64,000 nt of DNA from positions 33,044 through 97,043 of IMG/VR virus record IMGVR_UViG_3300001796_000003, one strand, 5' to 3'. Both the position numbers and the translations under genes were made by a program. The notes below the pieces were generated by a model that did no database searches, was not told the DNA's origin, and saw only the letters and a program-made list of their open reading frames with translations. Position 1 is the stretch's first letter; the number at the start of each line of letters is the position of its first letter. The DNA comes from a virus. Shown one piece after another: positions 26,006-34,375 of this stretch.

Positions 26006-27132
26006 TGGCTAATAAGTGGCTCTCCAAGATGACGGGCGATTTCGGTATCGTCGCGTCGCAGCTGAAGACAGCCCTGCCGCCGGTTATTCCGTCACGGTCG
26101 CCTTCGCTTAACTGGGCGCTCGATATCGGTGGTTTCCAGCCTGGTAAGGTCTATGTTCCGTACGGCCCCGAGTCATCAGGTAAATCGCTGCTTGCGATGA
26201 TGGTTATCGCAGACCTACAGAAGCGTGACCCTGAGGCCATCTTCGTGTGGTTTGATGCTGAATTCTCATTCAACCTCAACCTATTCGTGAAGATCGGCGG
26301 TGATGCGGAACGTCTCTATCTCCGCCGCACCAACAATCCTGAGCTCATCTTCGATTATATGAAGACAGAGATGAAGGAGCTTCTGCAGGACGGGGCGCCA
26401 ATCCGTGGCTTCGTTATTGACTCGATCAAGTCAATCCTGTATCCTAAGGAACAGAACATGAAGAAGACCACTGACCAGAAGATGGGCGGTACTGGTGCTT
26501 CTTATCTTCCTACGGCTCTCAAGTGGATTATCCCGATTGTGGCTGAGTTCAATCTTCTTGCCTTCCTTATTCAGCAGGTGACGATGGAGATTGACCCTAA
26601 TAAGGCAAAGCGCAATCCGTATGTCATCACGGAAGGCCGTGCTCTCAAGCATGCCGCAGATACTATGCTCGAGATTACCAAGCTCGATACAAAGGCTGGT
26701 GTTCTTGAGTCAGGTACGGCATTGTCCGGTTCTGCTCATCAGGTCGGTCACGTCATTCGTGTCAAGGTGAAGAAGAATCGCCTTGGTCGTCCTGCCCGTG
26801 TTGCTCAATTCGCTTATCACTACGACAAGGGGGTTATCAACACGGGTGAAGAGTTGTTTGATCTAGGGAAGACTCTAGGTCTTATCTTCCATCCGATTAG
26901 CGAAACAACTGGTAAGCCTAATGCAATGATGTGGGCGTTCGGGAAGCATCCCCCGATTAAGGGAGAGGATAACATGAAACAGTTCATCGTTGCCTCTCCT
27001 GAAGTTCAGGAAGAACTGATGAAGGCTTGTCATGGTCATCAGGATTCGACTGAAATCAAGGTTGATGCAGATGGCGTCGTCATCGGTGACGATGATGATG
27101 TTCTCGGTGCTCTCAGTTTCGACGAAGAATAA
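26005..27132 (+). CDS. RecA/UvsX-type recombinase
   Basis: 375 residues. Walker A is PYGPESSGKSLLAMM (about 51-65), then IFVWFDAEFSF and IRGFVIDSIKSI (Walker B region), TGASYLPTALKWI, and a LIQQVTMEIDP segment in the L2 region. An acidic C-terminal tail (DDDDVLGALSFDEE) resembles UvsX/RecA regulation tails. It forms filaments on ssDNA and catalyses strand exchange with gp32- and gp46/47-like partners encoded alongside. No RecX or mediator gene was recognised. Confidence 0.9.
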   Translation: MANKWLSKMTGDFGIVASQLKTALPPVIPSRSPSLNWALDIGGFQPGKVYVPYGPESSGKSLLAMMVIADLQKRDPEAIFVWFDAEFSFNLNLFVKIGGDAERLYLRRTNNPELIFDYMKTEMKELLQDGAPIRGFVIDSIKSILYPKEQNMKKTTDQKMGGTGASYLPTALKWIIPIVAEFNLLAFLIQQVTMEIDPNKAKRNPYVITEGRALKHAADTMLEITKLDTKAGVLESGTALSGSAHQVGHVIRVKVKKNRLGRPARVAQFAYHYDKGVINTGEELFDLGKTLGLIFHPISETTGKPNAMMWAFGKHPPIKGEDNMKQFIVASPEVQEELMKACHGHQDSTEIKVDADGVVIGDDDDVLGALSFDEE

Positions 27133-27147
27133 CAGAATACACAGGAC

Positions 27148-27190
27148 TATCCGGCGGGTGGGCTATAGCAATATAGCCTATCGCCGGATA
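27148..27190 (+). other. Stable hairpin with GCAA tetraloop between recA and an HNH gene
   Basis: TATCCGGCG (27148-27156) pairs with CGCCGGATA (27182-27190); inside it GGCTATA and TATAGCC (27161-27167, 27172-27178) close a GCAA loop, with G-U and one bulge between. About 19 pairs in all. No T-run follows, so it is not a standard terminator. It could stabilise the recA mRNA 3' end or control the HNH gene. Confidence 0.7.
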
Positions 27191-27194
27191 CTTG

Positions 27195-27200
27195 TATAAG
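27195..27200 (+). promoter_or_regulatory. TATAAG six bases before HNH start
   Basis: TATAAG then GACCCT then ATG at 27207. Spacing matches other leaderless candidates, but AAGGA overlapping the box can also act as an RBS, so this is ambiguous. Confidence 0.3.
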
Positions 27201-27206
27201 GACCCT

Positions 27207-27791
27207 ATGAAAAAGATTTGTTCTAAGTGCGGAATTGAAGGAGAGTTAACCGTTGACTTTTATAAGGATAAGCGCGGTCTTGGGGGTTTTCGCTCTAAAT
27301 GCAAATCGTGTGACAAGCAGAGAGCAATAAAATGGAATAGAGAAAATAAGGAAGCTCATGCTCAGCATCAGCGTCTCTTTGCTAAAAACAATCCCAATTC
27401 GACTCGAGTCAGTAGAGCTAAATATGTTGAAAAATATCCGGACAGAATTGCAGCGTCTCAAACTAAATACTTAAACTCAAATCCGCAGGCCCGCCTTAGA
27501 GGAAACTTAAGACGTCGCCTTTATAACTTTCTTAAGCGAACTAAACAACCTAAAATTGCTTCTGCAGTTGATGAATTAGGGTGCTCTGTTGAAGAACTTA
27601 AAAAATACTTAGAGTCAAAGTTTCAATCAGGAATGACCTGGGACAATTATGGTTTGTGGGAAATTGACCACATTAAACCGTTAGCTGCGTTTGATATGCT
27701 CGATATGCAACAAGTCAAACAGGCTTGTCATTATACTAATTTGCAGCCACTGTGGCAAGAAGACAACAGAAGCAAAGGAGATAGACAATGA
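27207..27791 (+). CDS. Free-standing HNH endonuclease next to the gp47-like gene
   Basis: 194 residues from the ATG at 27207 (an upstream TTG in frame is less likely). N-terminal CSKCG and CKSCDK zinc-finger pairs, helical middle, C-terminal HNH core WEIDHIKPLAAFD plus HYTNLQPLWQEDNR. Paralogue of the HNH at 14878-15486, sharing SAVDELGCSVEELKKYLESK. AT-rich codon usage compared with neighbouring recA. Its 3' end overlaps the next start by 4 nt (ATGA). Likely homing gene inserted between recA and the gp47-like gene. Confidence 0.88.
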   Translation: MKKICSKCGIEGELTVDFYKDKRGLGGFRSKCKSCDKQRAIKWNRENKEAHAQHQRLFAKNNPNSTRVSRAKYVEKYPDRIAASQTKYLNSNPQARLRGNLRRRLYNFLKRTKQPKIASAVDELGCSVEELKKYLESKFQSGMTWDNYGLWEIDHIKPLAAFDMLDMQQVKQACHYTNLQPLWQEDNRSKGDRQ

Positions 27792-28807
27792 GAGTTTTGT
27801 TCATTGGAGATATGCATCTTCGCATTAATAAGTTTTCTCTTGCATTACAGTTTCTTACTTGGTTAAATACGTTTATTGAAGATCAAAAGCCAGATTTAGT
27901 GGTTAATTTAGGTGATGCTACGGATACGCATGCGGTCATTCGCTCCGAGGTGCTCAATGAGCTAATGGCTCACATATATCACGTAGTTGATTCAGGTATT
28001 CCGTATGTTTACGTTTCGGGTAATCATGACTATTTTTCCCCTAAAGACTCCAAATATCACGCTCTCCTCCCCTTCAAGGGACGCATCAACAATCTGTTTG
28101 TCGTAGACGAGCCTCAGGATCTGTTTGGGATGACGTTTGTTCCGTTCATGGCAGATGAGAAGAAGTTCCCGACAAAGACTAAGCCAATCTGCATTGCCCA
28201 TCAGACCTTCCTAGGTGCCGATTACGGTGCAATTAATGCTAATGAGGGGATTGATGCTAATACTGTGAGTGCAGATATCATCATTTCGGGTCATATCCAC
28301 AAGAAACACGACCTGGGGAAGGTCGTGTATGTGGGATCACCTTATAGCCAGGATGCTTCCGATGCCAACCAAATTAAGGGTATTAGTACCTTCGACACAG
28401 ACACGTTTGAATTTTCTTTCACTCCGACACCTATGCCTTCATGGAAAACCATTAAGCTTGAGATATCAAGCGCGCAGGGAGCTGATGGACTTCATATGGC
28501 TCTTGAACAGGCTACGTCTGACCGAACTACAAGTCATCATTACCTCATCGAAATCACTGGACCTAAAGCCGAAGTAGTTGCCTATATCGAGTCTCCTCAG
28601 TATCTAAAGCTAGTCAAAGGTCTGAGTATAAGACTTAAGACGGTCTTTACAGATAAGGAACGTAAGAAGGTCGCAATTAGTGCTATATCTATGGAACAAG
28701 TTCTTTCTGAGTTTGTAAATAGGGTTTATAGTGGAAGTCTAGATAAAGACAAGGTTTTACAGAAGGCCAAGGAAGTACTCGAGCAAGTTAAGTCCCAGGC
28801 GACCTGA
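27788..28807 (+). CDS. SbcD/Mre11-type nuclease (T4 gp47-like)
   Basis: 339 residues. Metallophosphoesterase motifs: RVLFIGDMHLR, NLGDATDTH, VSGNHDYFSP, CIAHQTFLG, and SGHIHKKHD, as in SbcD/Mre11/gp47. It is the nuclease partner of the SbcC-like ATPase at 15467-17218, for end resection, recombination-dependent replication or host DNA breakdown. The C-terminal cap region is helical. RBS AAGGAG is inside the HNH gene. Confidence 0.92.
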   Translation: MRVLFIGDMHLRINKFSLALQFLTWLNTFIEDQKPDLVVNLGDATDTHAVIRSEVLNELMAHIYHVVDSGIPYVYVSGNHDYFSPKDSKYHALLPFKGRINNLFVVDEPQDLFGMTFVPFMADEKKFPTKTKPICIAHQTFLGADYGAINANEGIDANTVSADIIISGHIHKKHDLGKVVYVGSPYSQDASDANQIKGISTFDTDTFEFSFTPTPMPSWKTIKLEISSAQGADGLHMALEQATSDRTTSHHYLIEITGPKAEVVAYIESPQYLKLVKGLSIRLKTVFTDKERKKVAISAISMEQVLSEFVNRVYSGSLDKDKVLQKAKEVLEQVKSQAT

Positions 28808-28813
28808 TATAAT
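28808..28813 (+). promoter_or_regulatory. Candidate -10 box TATAAT
   Basis: TATAAT just after the gp47-like stop, 17 nt before the ATG at 28831, giving a leader of about 11 nt. No -35 at the right spacing. Confidence 0.45.
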
Positions 28814-28830
28814 AGGCGAGTAGGTAAATT

Positions 28831-29283
28831 ATGGAAAAGACTGATGTTACAGAGATTATGGATTCCGATCGTTGGTTGCTCAACAACGGGCTGGTGTCCG
28901 ATACTATCAAAAATCAGCTCTTTTTCTGTGGGTCGATTGTTCATAAGGACGTTCAGGCAGTAGAGGTAAGAGTAGTTCCAGAGAAGAAACTGGTCGACTA
29001 CATCATTTATGTCACTCCTGGTCTTCTCGAGAAGATCGCCCAATATCAAAAGCTATCTTCATCAACGTCGATATTTGGGCTATGGAGATTTAAGCGGCTT
29101 CTGAAGCGTGAGGGTTGCCTCGACTTCCAGAAGGTGCTTAATTCTTTTGTAGTTGACTATTGTGGCCCCAAGTGGGTTGCAAAAGCTAGCGTTATCAGCT
29201 TTGACTCGTATGTAGATGGTCTTGAGGCTGACAATGACGACAACGGAGACAGTGAGTTTCATCAACCGTCTGACAACGGATAA
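28831..29283 (+). CDS. Hypothetical protein upstream of the packaging genes
   Basis: 150 residues, mixed alpha/beta, ending in an acidic Asp/Asn tail (LEADNDDNGDSEF). Starts behind a TATAAT box and overlaps the next frame. No known family recognised. Confidence 0.65.
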   Translation: MEKTDVTEIMDSDRWLLNNGLVSDTIKNQLFFCGSIVHKDVQAVEVRVVPEKKLVDYIIYVTPGLLEKIAQYQKLSSSTSIFGLWRFKRLLKREGCLDFQKVLNSFVVDYCGPKWVAKASVISFDSYVDGLEADNDDNGDSEFHQPSDNG

Positions 29284-29641
29284 AGACGAACAGCAAGAAT
29301 TGTGGGTTCATTATTTAGAGAATAATGACCTTTCTGCTTTGTCAACTCACTTGTCTCAAATACGCAAACAGTATAGTGAAGAGGAATTGCTCCAAGTTAC
29401 TATTTGGAAGCAAATCAGACACCCTTCTGACCTTAATCTGCAGTGGGTCTTTGATAACTTTACTGACCTAGAACAGTCAGTTATTCACTTGTTGATATTG
29501 AATGTTTCGTTGGTGGATATCGCTAGTATTAAGTCAATTGGAATAAATCGTCTGCGTCACGTTATATCGATAATCCAACAAAACCCTGCGTGGGACACTT
29601 TTTCCACTTCGTGGTATAAAGATAGTTTAAAAGGAACTTAA
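29234..29641 (+). CDS. Helix-turn-helix protein, sigma region 4-like
   Basis: 135 residues from the ATG at 29234 (ATG at 29216 is in frame too). The C-terminal half FDNFTDLEQSVIHLLILN, followed by SLVDIASIKSIGINRLRHV, has the E..V..LL..N.S...IA....I...R...I pattern of sigma region 4/LuxR-like HTH domains. It may bind DNA or polymerase, or be a packaging regulator since it precedes the terminase genes. Overlaps the upstream gene by 50 nt. Confidence 0.6.
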   Translation: MTTTETVSFINRLTTDKDEQQELWVHYLENNDLSALSTHLSQIRKQYSEEELLQVTIWKQIRHPSDLNLQWVFDNFTDLEQSVIHLLILNVSLVDIASIKSIGINRLRHVISIIQQNPAWDTFSTSWYKDSLKGT

Positions 29642-29643
29642 GA

Positions 29644-30255
29644 ATGGCTCTAAAGACATCTCTCACAGAGGAAGAAAAATATGGTCTCTCGGCAGAAGAG
29701 ATTAAGCTAGCCACTCGTTGGCTTCGTGTTCACAAGACAGCCGGAGCTATTCCTGATCTTGAGGCAGCTAAACTTTTCGAACTGTATCTTCTTGGTGAGC
29801 CTCTTGTTAAATTGGCACAGAACTTTCCTCAGTATCCCTTTGGACAGATTGCCTTTACGGCCGCTTACAAGCGTTGGCCTGCAGACCGCGATCGTATGAT
29901 GTCTACTCTCAAGGATAGAGTACAGGCAAAAGTAGTCAAGAGTGTGCTCGATCAGGTTGACTTTCTAACTAGCATGATGGCAGTAGCTAATGCTGAACAC
30001 CTGGACAGTATGTCCAAGTATGTTCGCGATCCGAGCAACAATCCTAAGCCAGCGCTCCGCATTACTTCTATTAAGGATTATAAAGACATCACGGACACTC
30101 TCTTGAAGATTGTGACTGGTGCAACTGCCGGCGGGGAGAAGGGAAAGAGCTCGCCGATGATTTCGGCCCTTACTTCACACGAGGATAGACGTCAGCTTCC
30201 GGGCCCCAAGGAAGAAGTTGAAGAAGTGACGATCTTGAACATTGACAATGGCTAA
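29644..30255 (+). CDS. Probable terminase small subunit
   Basis: 203 residues, helical, immediately upstream of and overlapping the large terminase gene by 8 nt. The N-terminal part LTEEEKYGLSAEEIKLATRW is helical; the middle is a helical oligomerisation-like region (RVQAKVVKSVLDQVDFL). No clear family signature, so the assignment is by position. It would recognise packaging sites and regulate the ATPase. Confidence 0.6.
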   Translation: MALKTSLTEEEKYGLSAEEIKLATRWLRVHKTAGAIPDLEAAKLFELYLLGEPLVKLAQNFPQYPFGQIAFTAAYKRWPADRDRMMSTLKDRVQAKVVKSVLDQVDFLTSMMAVANAEHLDSMSKYVRDPSNNPKPALRITSIKDYKDITDTLLKIVTGATAGGEKGKSSPMISALTSHEDRRQLPGPKEEVEEVTILNIDNG

Positions 30256-32212
30256 AAAGAAGACAACGCAGCCAGGGCTCACAATAGAGCAGAAGCGCAA
30301 GATCATGCTTCAGCCTTGCAAGACTAAGGCTGAGTTAAAGGCATGGATTAAGTATTTTCTTGGTCTTGATCTTCCTGATTTTACAGTCTCAAGACATGCG
30401 GATACCAATCCCCTTCTGGTTGTTTGGGAGATCTACGATATCTGCGTGAATAAGAATAACCCCGACAAGATTCAGGAGTTGCTCTATGTCGCGTCCCGAG
30501 GTTCTGGAAAGACTCTCGGTGCAGCTATCGCAGAGTTCATGATCATGCTTCACGATCAGCGCGATATCGCTCACGTTGGCGCTATTATGTCACAGGCCGA
30601 ACGTGCATACGAGTATATTCAGCAGTTCTGTGTCGCCCCTAACGTCAAGGCTATCATTGATCCTCCCGGAGTCCCCGAGAGTGAGAAGATCCTCCAGAAG
30701 AACACGATGTCTAAGAGCGTTTTCGAGGTCAATGGCACCAAGTGTGCTATGGAAATTCTGCCTACCACAATGAAGGCGCTTAACGGCGTCCACTGTTCGC
30801 TTGTCTCCTGCGATGAGCTCGATACGTTGCAAGGTGAAGGCCTCAAGGCCATTAAGGAAGTAGCGGGCATGTTGGATACGAAGAAGGGCAAGAAGCCGCT
30901 TCGTATCGGTATCTCTACTCGTAAGTCGCGTGCCGGTCTCATGAATGAGATGATGGAAAACGCGATCAACAAGAGAGGGGAACGCGTACGTCATATTCGT
31001 TGCTGGACGGCCCTGGAATTCACGGAGAGATGCACGGACGAACGATCCGGCACAACACCCACCGATTATTACCTCAATGTAGAGAAGGGCGAGGTTATCA
31101 CGACTCAGGCTTATGACAAGCTGGAGCCCTCAAAGCAGAAGGACTACTTTCTAGAGAAAGGAATGTACGACAAGTGCCGTACGTGTCCGGTTGCTGTATT
31201 CTGTCGTGGCGATGCTAAGAAGCAAGTCTCGACGTCGAACATGCTTAAGACCATCGATGAGCTCAATCAGAAGATCCTTGGTGAAGGCTACGACTGGGCA
31301 GCATCTCAGCTATTTAACCTCAAACCTTCCTCAGAAGGTATCGTCTTCAAGGAGTTCGAGGAAAAGACTCACGTCAAGAGCTGGAACCAGATGTGGTACA
31401 CTCTCACTGGTAAAGAGTTCCCAGGCAACTGTACTCATGATCTGTTCGTTAAGAAGTGCTTGGAGATGGGCTTGCCTTGCTACGGCGGCATCGACTGGGG
31501 TTGGAGCAACCCGCACACAATCGTTTATGCCTTCGTAGATAAGAATGAGAATGTCTACATTGTCAAGTGCGACGGCATGACCTATATCTCACAGCCTATG
31601 TGGATTCACCAGATCAAGACCAAGTACCATAACAAGTATCGCTGTCAACTATATGCACCTGACCTTGCAGATAAGGGCTCCGTGTTAGAAATGCAGAAGG
31701 CGGGTCTACCCTGTGCTAACGACGCTATTAAGCCAGAGATCAATGCTAGTATCCAGACAGTGAAGAAGTTTTTACGTGTTCCTGGTCTTTCCCAGCCCAA
31801 GCTGCTCCTGGCTGAGGAGACGTGCAAGCCGCTCATTGATGAGTTTACTAAGTACCACTACAAGCTTAATGCAGCTGGCGAGCTCACCGACGATCCCGAT
31901 GACCGTGACAACCACTGGATCGATGCCCTTCGATATATGATGCACACCCTGTTTGGCAAGAGCACTATCGTTCTGGGTGGTGGCCTGGCCTTTAGTGACC
32001 TCGAGGGGTTACAGACTCCCGTTGGTGACTACAACAGAATGCCCACCCCAATGGAGTATGCCCTCACCCAGGGAATTAAGATTAGTACTGAAGCCCCAGA
32101 TACTTCTCGATTGGGCAAGATCGGAACATCCCGAGAACTGGATAAAGAAGCCGAGCTAGAGGAAGAGGGCGAGAATGCCAACTCAGCAGGTAACTTCCTC
32201 TGGAACTTTTAA
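30248..32212 (+). CDS. terL: Terminase large subunit (TerL)
   Basis: 654 residues from the ATG at 30248. ATPase: Walker A ASRGSGKT (82-89), Walker B SLVSCDELD (184-192). Nuclease: GGIDWGWS with Asp416 and a late NHWIDALRYMM segment, typical of the RNase H-like nuclease. Between the two domains lie cysteines at 252, 262, 310, 313 and 319 (DKCRTCPVAVFCRGD), a possible metal or Fe-S site. It translocates DNA into the prohead and cuts concatemers. Next gene is the portal. Confidence 0.93.
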   Translation: MAKKKTTQPGLTIEQKRKIMLQPCKTKAELKAWIKYFLGLDLPDFTVSRHADTNPLLVVWEIYDICVNKNNPDKIQELLYVASRGSGKTLGAAIAEFMIMLHDQRDIAHVGAIMSQAERAYEYIQQFCVAPNVKAIIDPPGVPESEKILQKNTMSKSVFEVNGTKCAMEILPTTMKALNGVHCSLVSCDELDTLQGEGLKAIKEVAGMLDTKKGKKPLRIGISTRKSRAGLMNEMMENAINKRGERVRHIRCWTALEFTERCTDERSGTTPTDYYLNVEKGEVITTQAYDKLEPSKQKDYFLEKGMYDKCRTCPVAVFCRGDAKKQVSTSNMLKTIDELNQKILGEGYDWAASQLFNLKPSSEGIVFKEFEEKTHVKSWNQMWYTLTGKEFPGNCTHDLFVKKCLEMGLPCYGGIDWGWSNPHTIVYAFVDKNENVYIVKCDGMTYISQPMWIHQIKTKYHNKYRCQLYAPDLADKGSVLEMQKAGLPCANDAIKPEINASIQTVKKFLRVPGLSQPKLLLAEETCKPLIDEFTKYHYKLNAAGELTDDPDDRDNHWIDALRYMMHTLFGKSTIVLGGGLAFSDLEGLQTPVGDYNRMPTPMEYALTQGIKISTEAPDTSRLGKIGTSRELDKEAELEEEGENANSAGNFLWNF

Positions 32213-32242
32213 CGGTTTAAAGCCCTTAAACTCAGTACAGGG

Positions 32243-32248
32243 TACAAT
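32243..32248 (+). promoter_or_regulatory. Candidate -10 box TACAAT before portal
   Basis: GGTACAAT, 19 nt before the portal ATG, in a 55-bp gap. No -35. The gap also holds GTTTAA/TTAAAC with a five-base loop. Confidence 0.45.
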
Positions 32249-32267
32249 GGTCCAATAGGGTGACTAA

Positions 32268-34229
32268 ATGGCTTTCTGGGACAATTGGCTTAAAAAGAGT
32301 ATTCAGGGTGAAATTTCAGAGTTGCTGAAGGCGGACGGTATTCCTGCGCCGACGCCTGTTATTTCTGAGACTAATACGGCGGACATGTTGCCGGATGCTC
32401 CCGAGAAGTCGGAAGATGATAAGAAGATTGCGCGACAGTTTGTTGAAGATCCGTACTTTGACATGGTTAGCAATAATTACAACTATAAGACGAAGCTTAG
32501 CCGTATCACCAATCGCACACTTAAGGAAGTCTCCCTTCGCGACTGGCTAATCTCGTCCATCATGCAGATCAGAGTTGATACCGCTGCCCGGTTCGGTCGT
32601 CCGGAGCACCGCCGTCATGAGATGGGCTTCCGTTTTGTCAAGAGAGATGCTGATTCCGACTACACTCCTCAGGAACGTGATGAGATCGCCCAACTAGAAG
32701 ACTTCGTCTATAATTGCGGTCGTAGAGAAAATGTCCCCGCTGAAGACAAGCTGCTCTTTGGCGAATTTCTAAAGCTCACGGTTCGTGATGCTCTTACCTT
32801 TGGCCATGTAGCTGTTGAAAAGGTAAAGACGCGCACTGGTGGCTTGCACCGCTTCCGCCCGCGTCCCGCAGAGTCTATCTATCTCATTAATAAGCAGATG
32901 CCGAAGGCGACTGTTCAAGCTGATGCAAAAGCTGCTCGTAAACTTGCTGCACCTAAGAGCGATAACGATCCCGTACAAGACCAGGAACTAAACACGCCGG
33001 AACACCAGTATGAAAAATATGTCCAGGTGTCCTACGATAATCGGACACTGGCCACCTTTGGCGACGAAGACCTCATCTTCAAACTCTTTAATCCTCAGAA
33101 CTTCATTGACTCCCGTGGGTATTGCTACAGTCCCTTAGAGCTAGCAATCATCACTGTTCGTTCGCACTTGGATGTAGAGAACTACAACGTTAACTTCTTC
33201 ACCCACGGCTATGCTTCTAAAGGCATTCTCCACCTCAAGGGTACGGTTACTCAGCAGCAGCTGGCTAACTTCCGTCGCTCCTTCTATAACAGCATCACTG
33301 GGCAGCAGAATGCCTGGAGAACCCCGATCGTTGCTGGTCTCGAGGAAGTGCAGTGGGTTCCGATTTCAGCTTCGGCGAAGGAAATGGAGTACATTAACTT
33401 CAACAACCACCTGATGCGCATTCTCTGCACTCAGTTCCAGATTGACCCGATGGAACTCGGTCTTGATTACCTCGTCTCTGGTAACGGCAAGGGCAACATG
33501 CAGGCCGCAAGCAGCGAGTACAAGGTGAACTTCTCCCGTGAACGTGGTTTGCTTCCTATCCTCACATTCATTGAAGATCTAATCAACTGCGATATCGTTC
33601 CGGCTATCGATAAGGAGATGTCCGCGAAGTATCGCTTCATCTTTACCGGTTACACGGATGAAACTCCGCAAACGGAGATTGCTCAATTGCAAGCCGAGAT
33701 CTCGGTTTACAAGAGCATGAATGATGTGTTACGCCAGGCACAGAAGGATCCACTCAAACACAAGATCGCCGATTTGCCTCTCAGCGCAGGTTTCTGGGCT
33801 CTAGTCGAAAAGAACTACACTCGTGGAGAGATACGTGAGATGTTCTTGGGAGATACGGGCGCCTCACAGCGCAAGGAACTCCAGTACATTCCTGGGGATC
33901 CCAGCTTCGCTGCTTGGCAGCAGTTCTTGGCTTCAATTGTAAACATGAAGGAACAGAAGCAGCAGATGGCCGCTCAGCAAGATGCACAGGCTCAGCAGGC
34001 TCAGCAGGAGCAGGCTAAGGCCGAACAGGAAGCTCGTCATGCTGAAGAAGCTCACGGCCGTGACAAGGAGAAGCATGAGATGGAGATGGAGCAGTTGAAG
34101 GCAAATCATGCTCACAACGCCGTCAAGGCCGCTTCTCTGCGCGATTCTGCGAAAGAATTCGGTGCAACGAAGGCCAATCATATTGGTGGCCAAACGTTAG
34201 CAAACCCGATTAACAAGCTTGGTGAGTAA
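32268..34229 (+). CDS. Portal protein
   Basis: 653 residues immediately after terL. The central region has FGEFLKLTVRDALTFGHVAV, then NSITGQQNAWRTPIVAGLEE and YRFIFTGY, as in HK97/SPP1-type portals. The C-terminus is a long Gln/Ala/His-rich coiled coil (KEQKQQMAAQQDAQAQQAQQ and beyond) that extends beyond usual portal length and has low complexity. It forms the dodecameric vertex for DNA entry. Similar EHKK-type helical repeats appear in the protein at 55262-56440. Confidence 0.9.
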   Translation: MAFWDNWLKKSIQGEISELLKADGIPAPTPVISETNTADMLPDAPEKSEDDKKIARQFVEDPYFDMVSNNYNYKTKLSRITNRTLKEVSLRDWLISSIMQIRVDTAARFGRPEHRRHEMGFRFVKRDADSDYTPQERDEIAQLEDFVYNCGRRENVPAEDKLLFGEFLKLTVRDALTFGHVAVEKVKTRTGGLHRFRPRPAESIYLINKQMPKATVQADAKAARKLAAPKSDNDPVQDQELNTPEHQYEKYVQVSYDNRTLATFGDEDLIFKLFNPQNFIDSRGYCYSPLELAIITVRSHLDVENYNVNFFTHGYASKGILHLKGTVTQQQLANFRRSFYNSITGQQNAWRTPIVAGLEEVQWVPISASAKEMEYINFNNHLMRILCTQFQIDPMELGLDYLVSGNGKGNMQAASSEYKVNFSRERGLLPILTFIEDLINCDIVPAIDKEMSAKYRFIFTGYTDETPQTEIAQLQAEISVYKSMNDVLRQAQKDPLKHKIADLPLSAGFWALVEKNYTRGEIREMFLGDTGASQRKELQYIPGDPSFAAWQQFLASIVNMKEQKQQMAAQQDAQAQQAQQEQAKAEQEARHAEEAHGRDKEKHEMEMEQLKANHAHNAVKAASLRDSAKEFGATKANHIGGQTLANPINKLGE

Positions 34230-34268
34230 TGTTCTCTTGCGAGCTTTGGTCAATCAATCGACTTCTGC

Positions 34269-34337
34269 GCTTCTCAGGTTTCCGTCTATATGTTGCTGTA
34301 GACGGAACACTTGGATAAGCGTTTAAACCTGAGAAGC
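34269..34337. ncRNA. Compact three-way-junction structure, possible RNA element
   Basis: In the 146-bp gap between portal (+) and the minus-strand IMPDH. P1: GCTTCTCAGGTTT (34269-34281) with AAACCTGAGAAGC (34325-34337), 13 perfect pairs. P2: CCGTCTA/TAGACGG, 7 bp, loop 10 nt (34282-34305). P3: AACACTT/AAGCGTT with one A-C mismatch, loop GGAT (34306-34323). Junctions carry 0, 0 and 1 unpaired base. A further CCAAT/ATTGG hairpin follows at 34337-34350. Strand of expression unknown; no T-run. Confidence 0.55.
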
Positions 34338-34375
34338 CAATCAGGATTGGCCTTAAATGGTACGGCTGGAACTTT

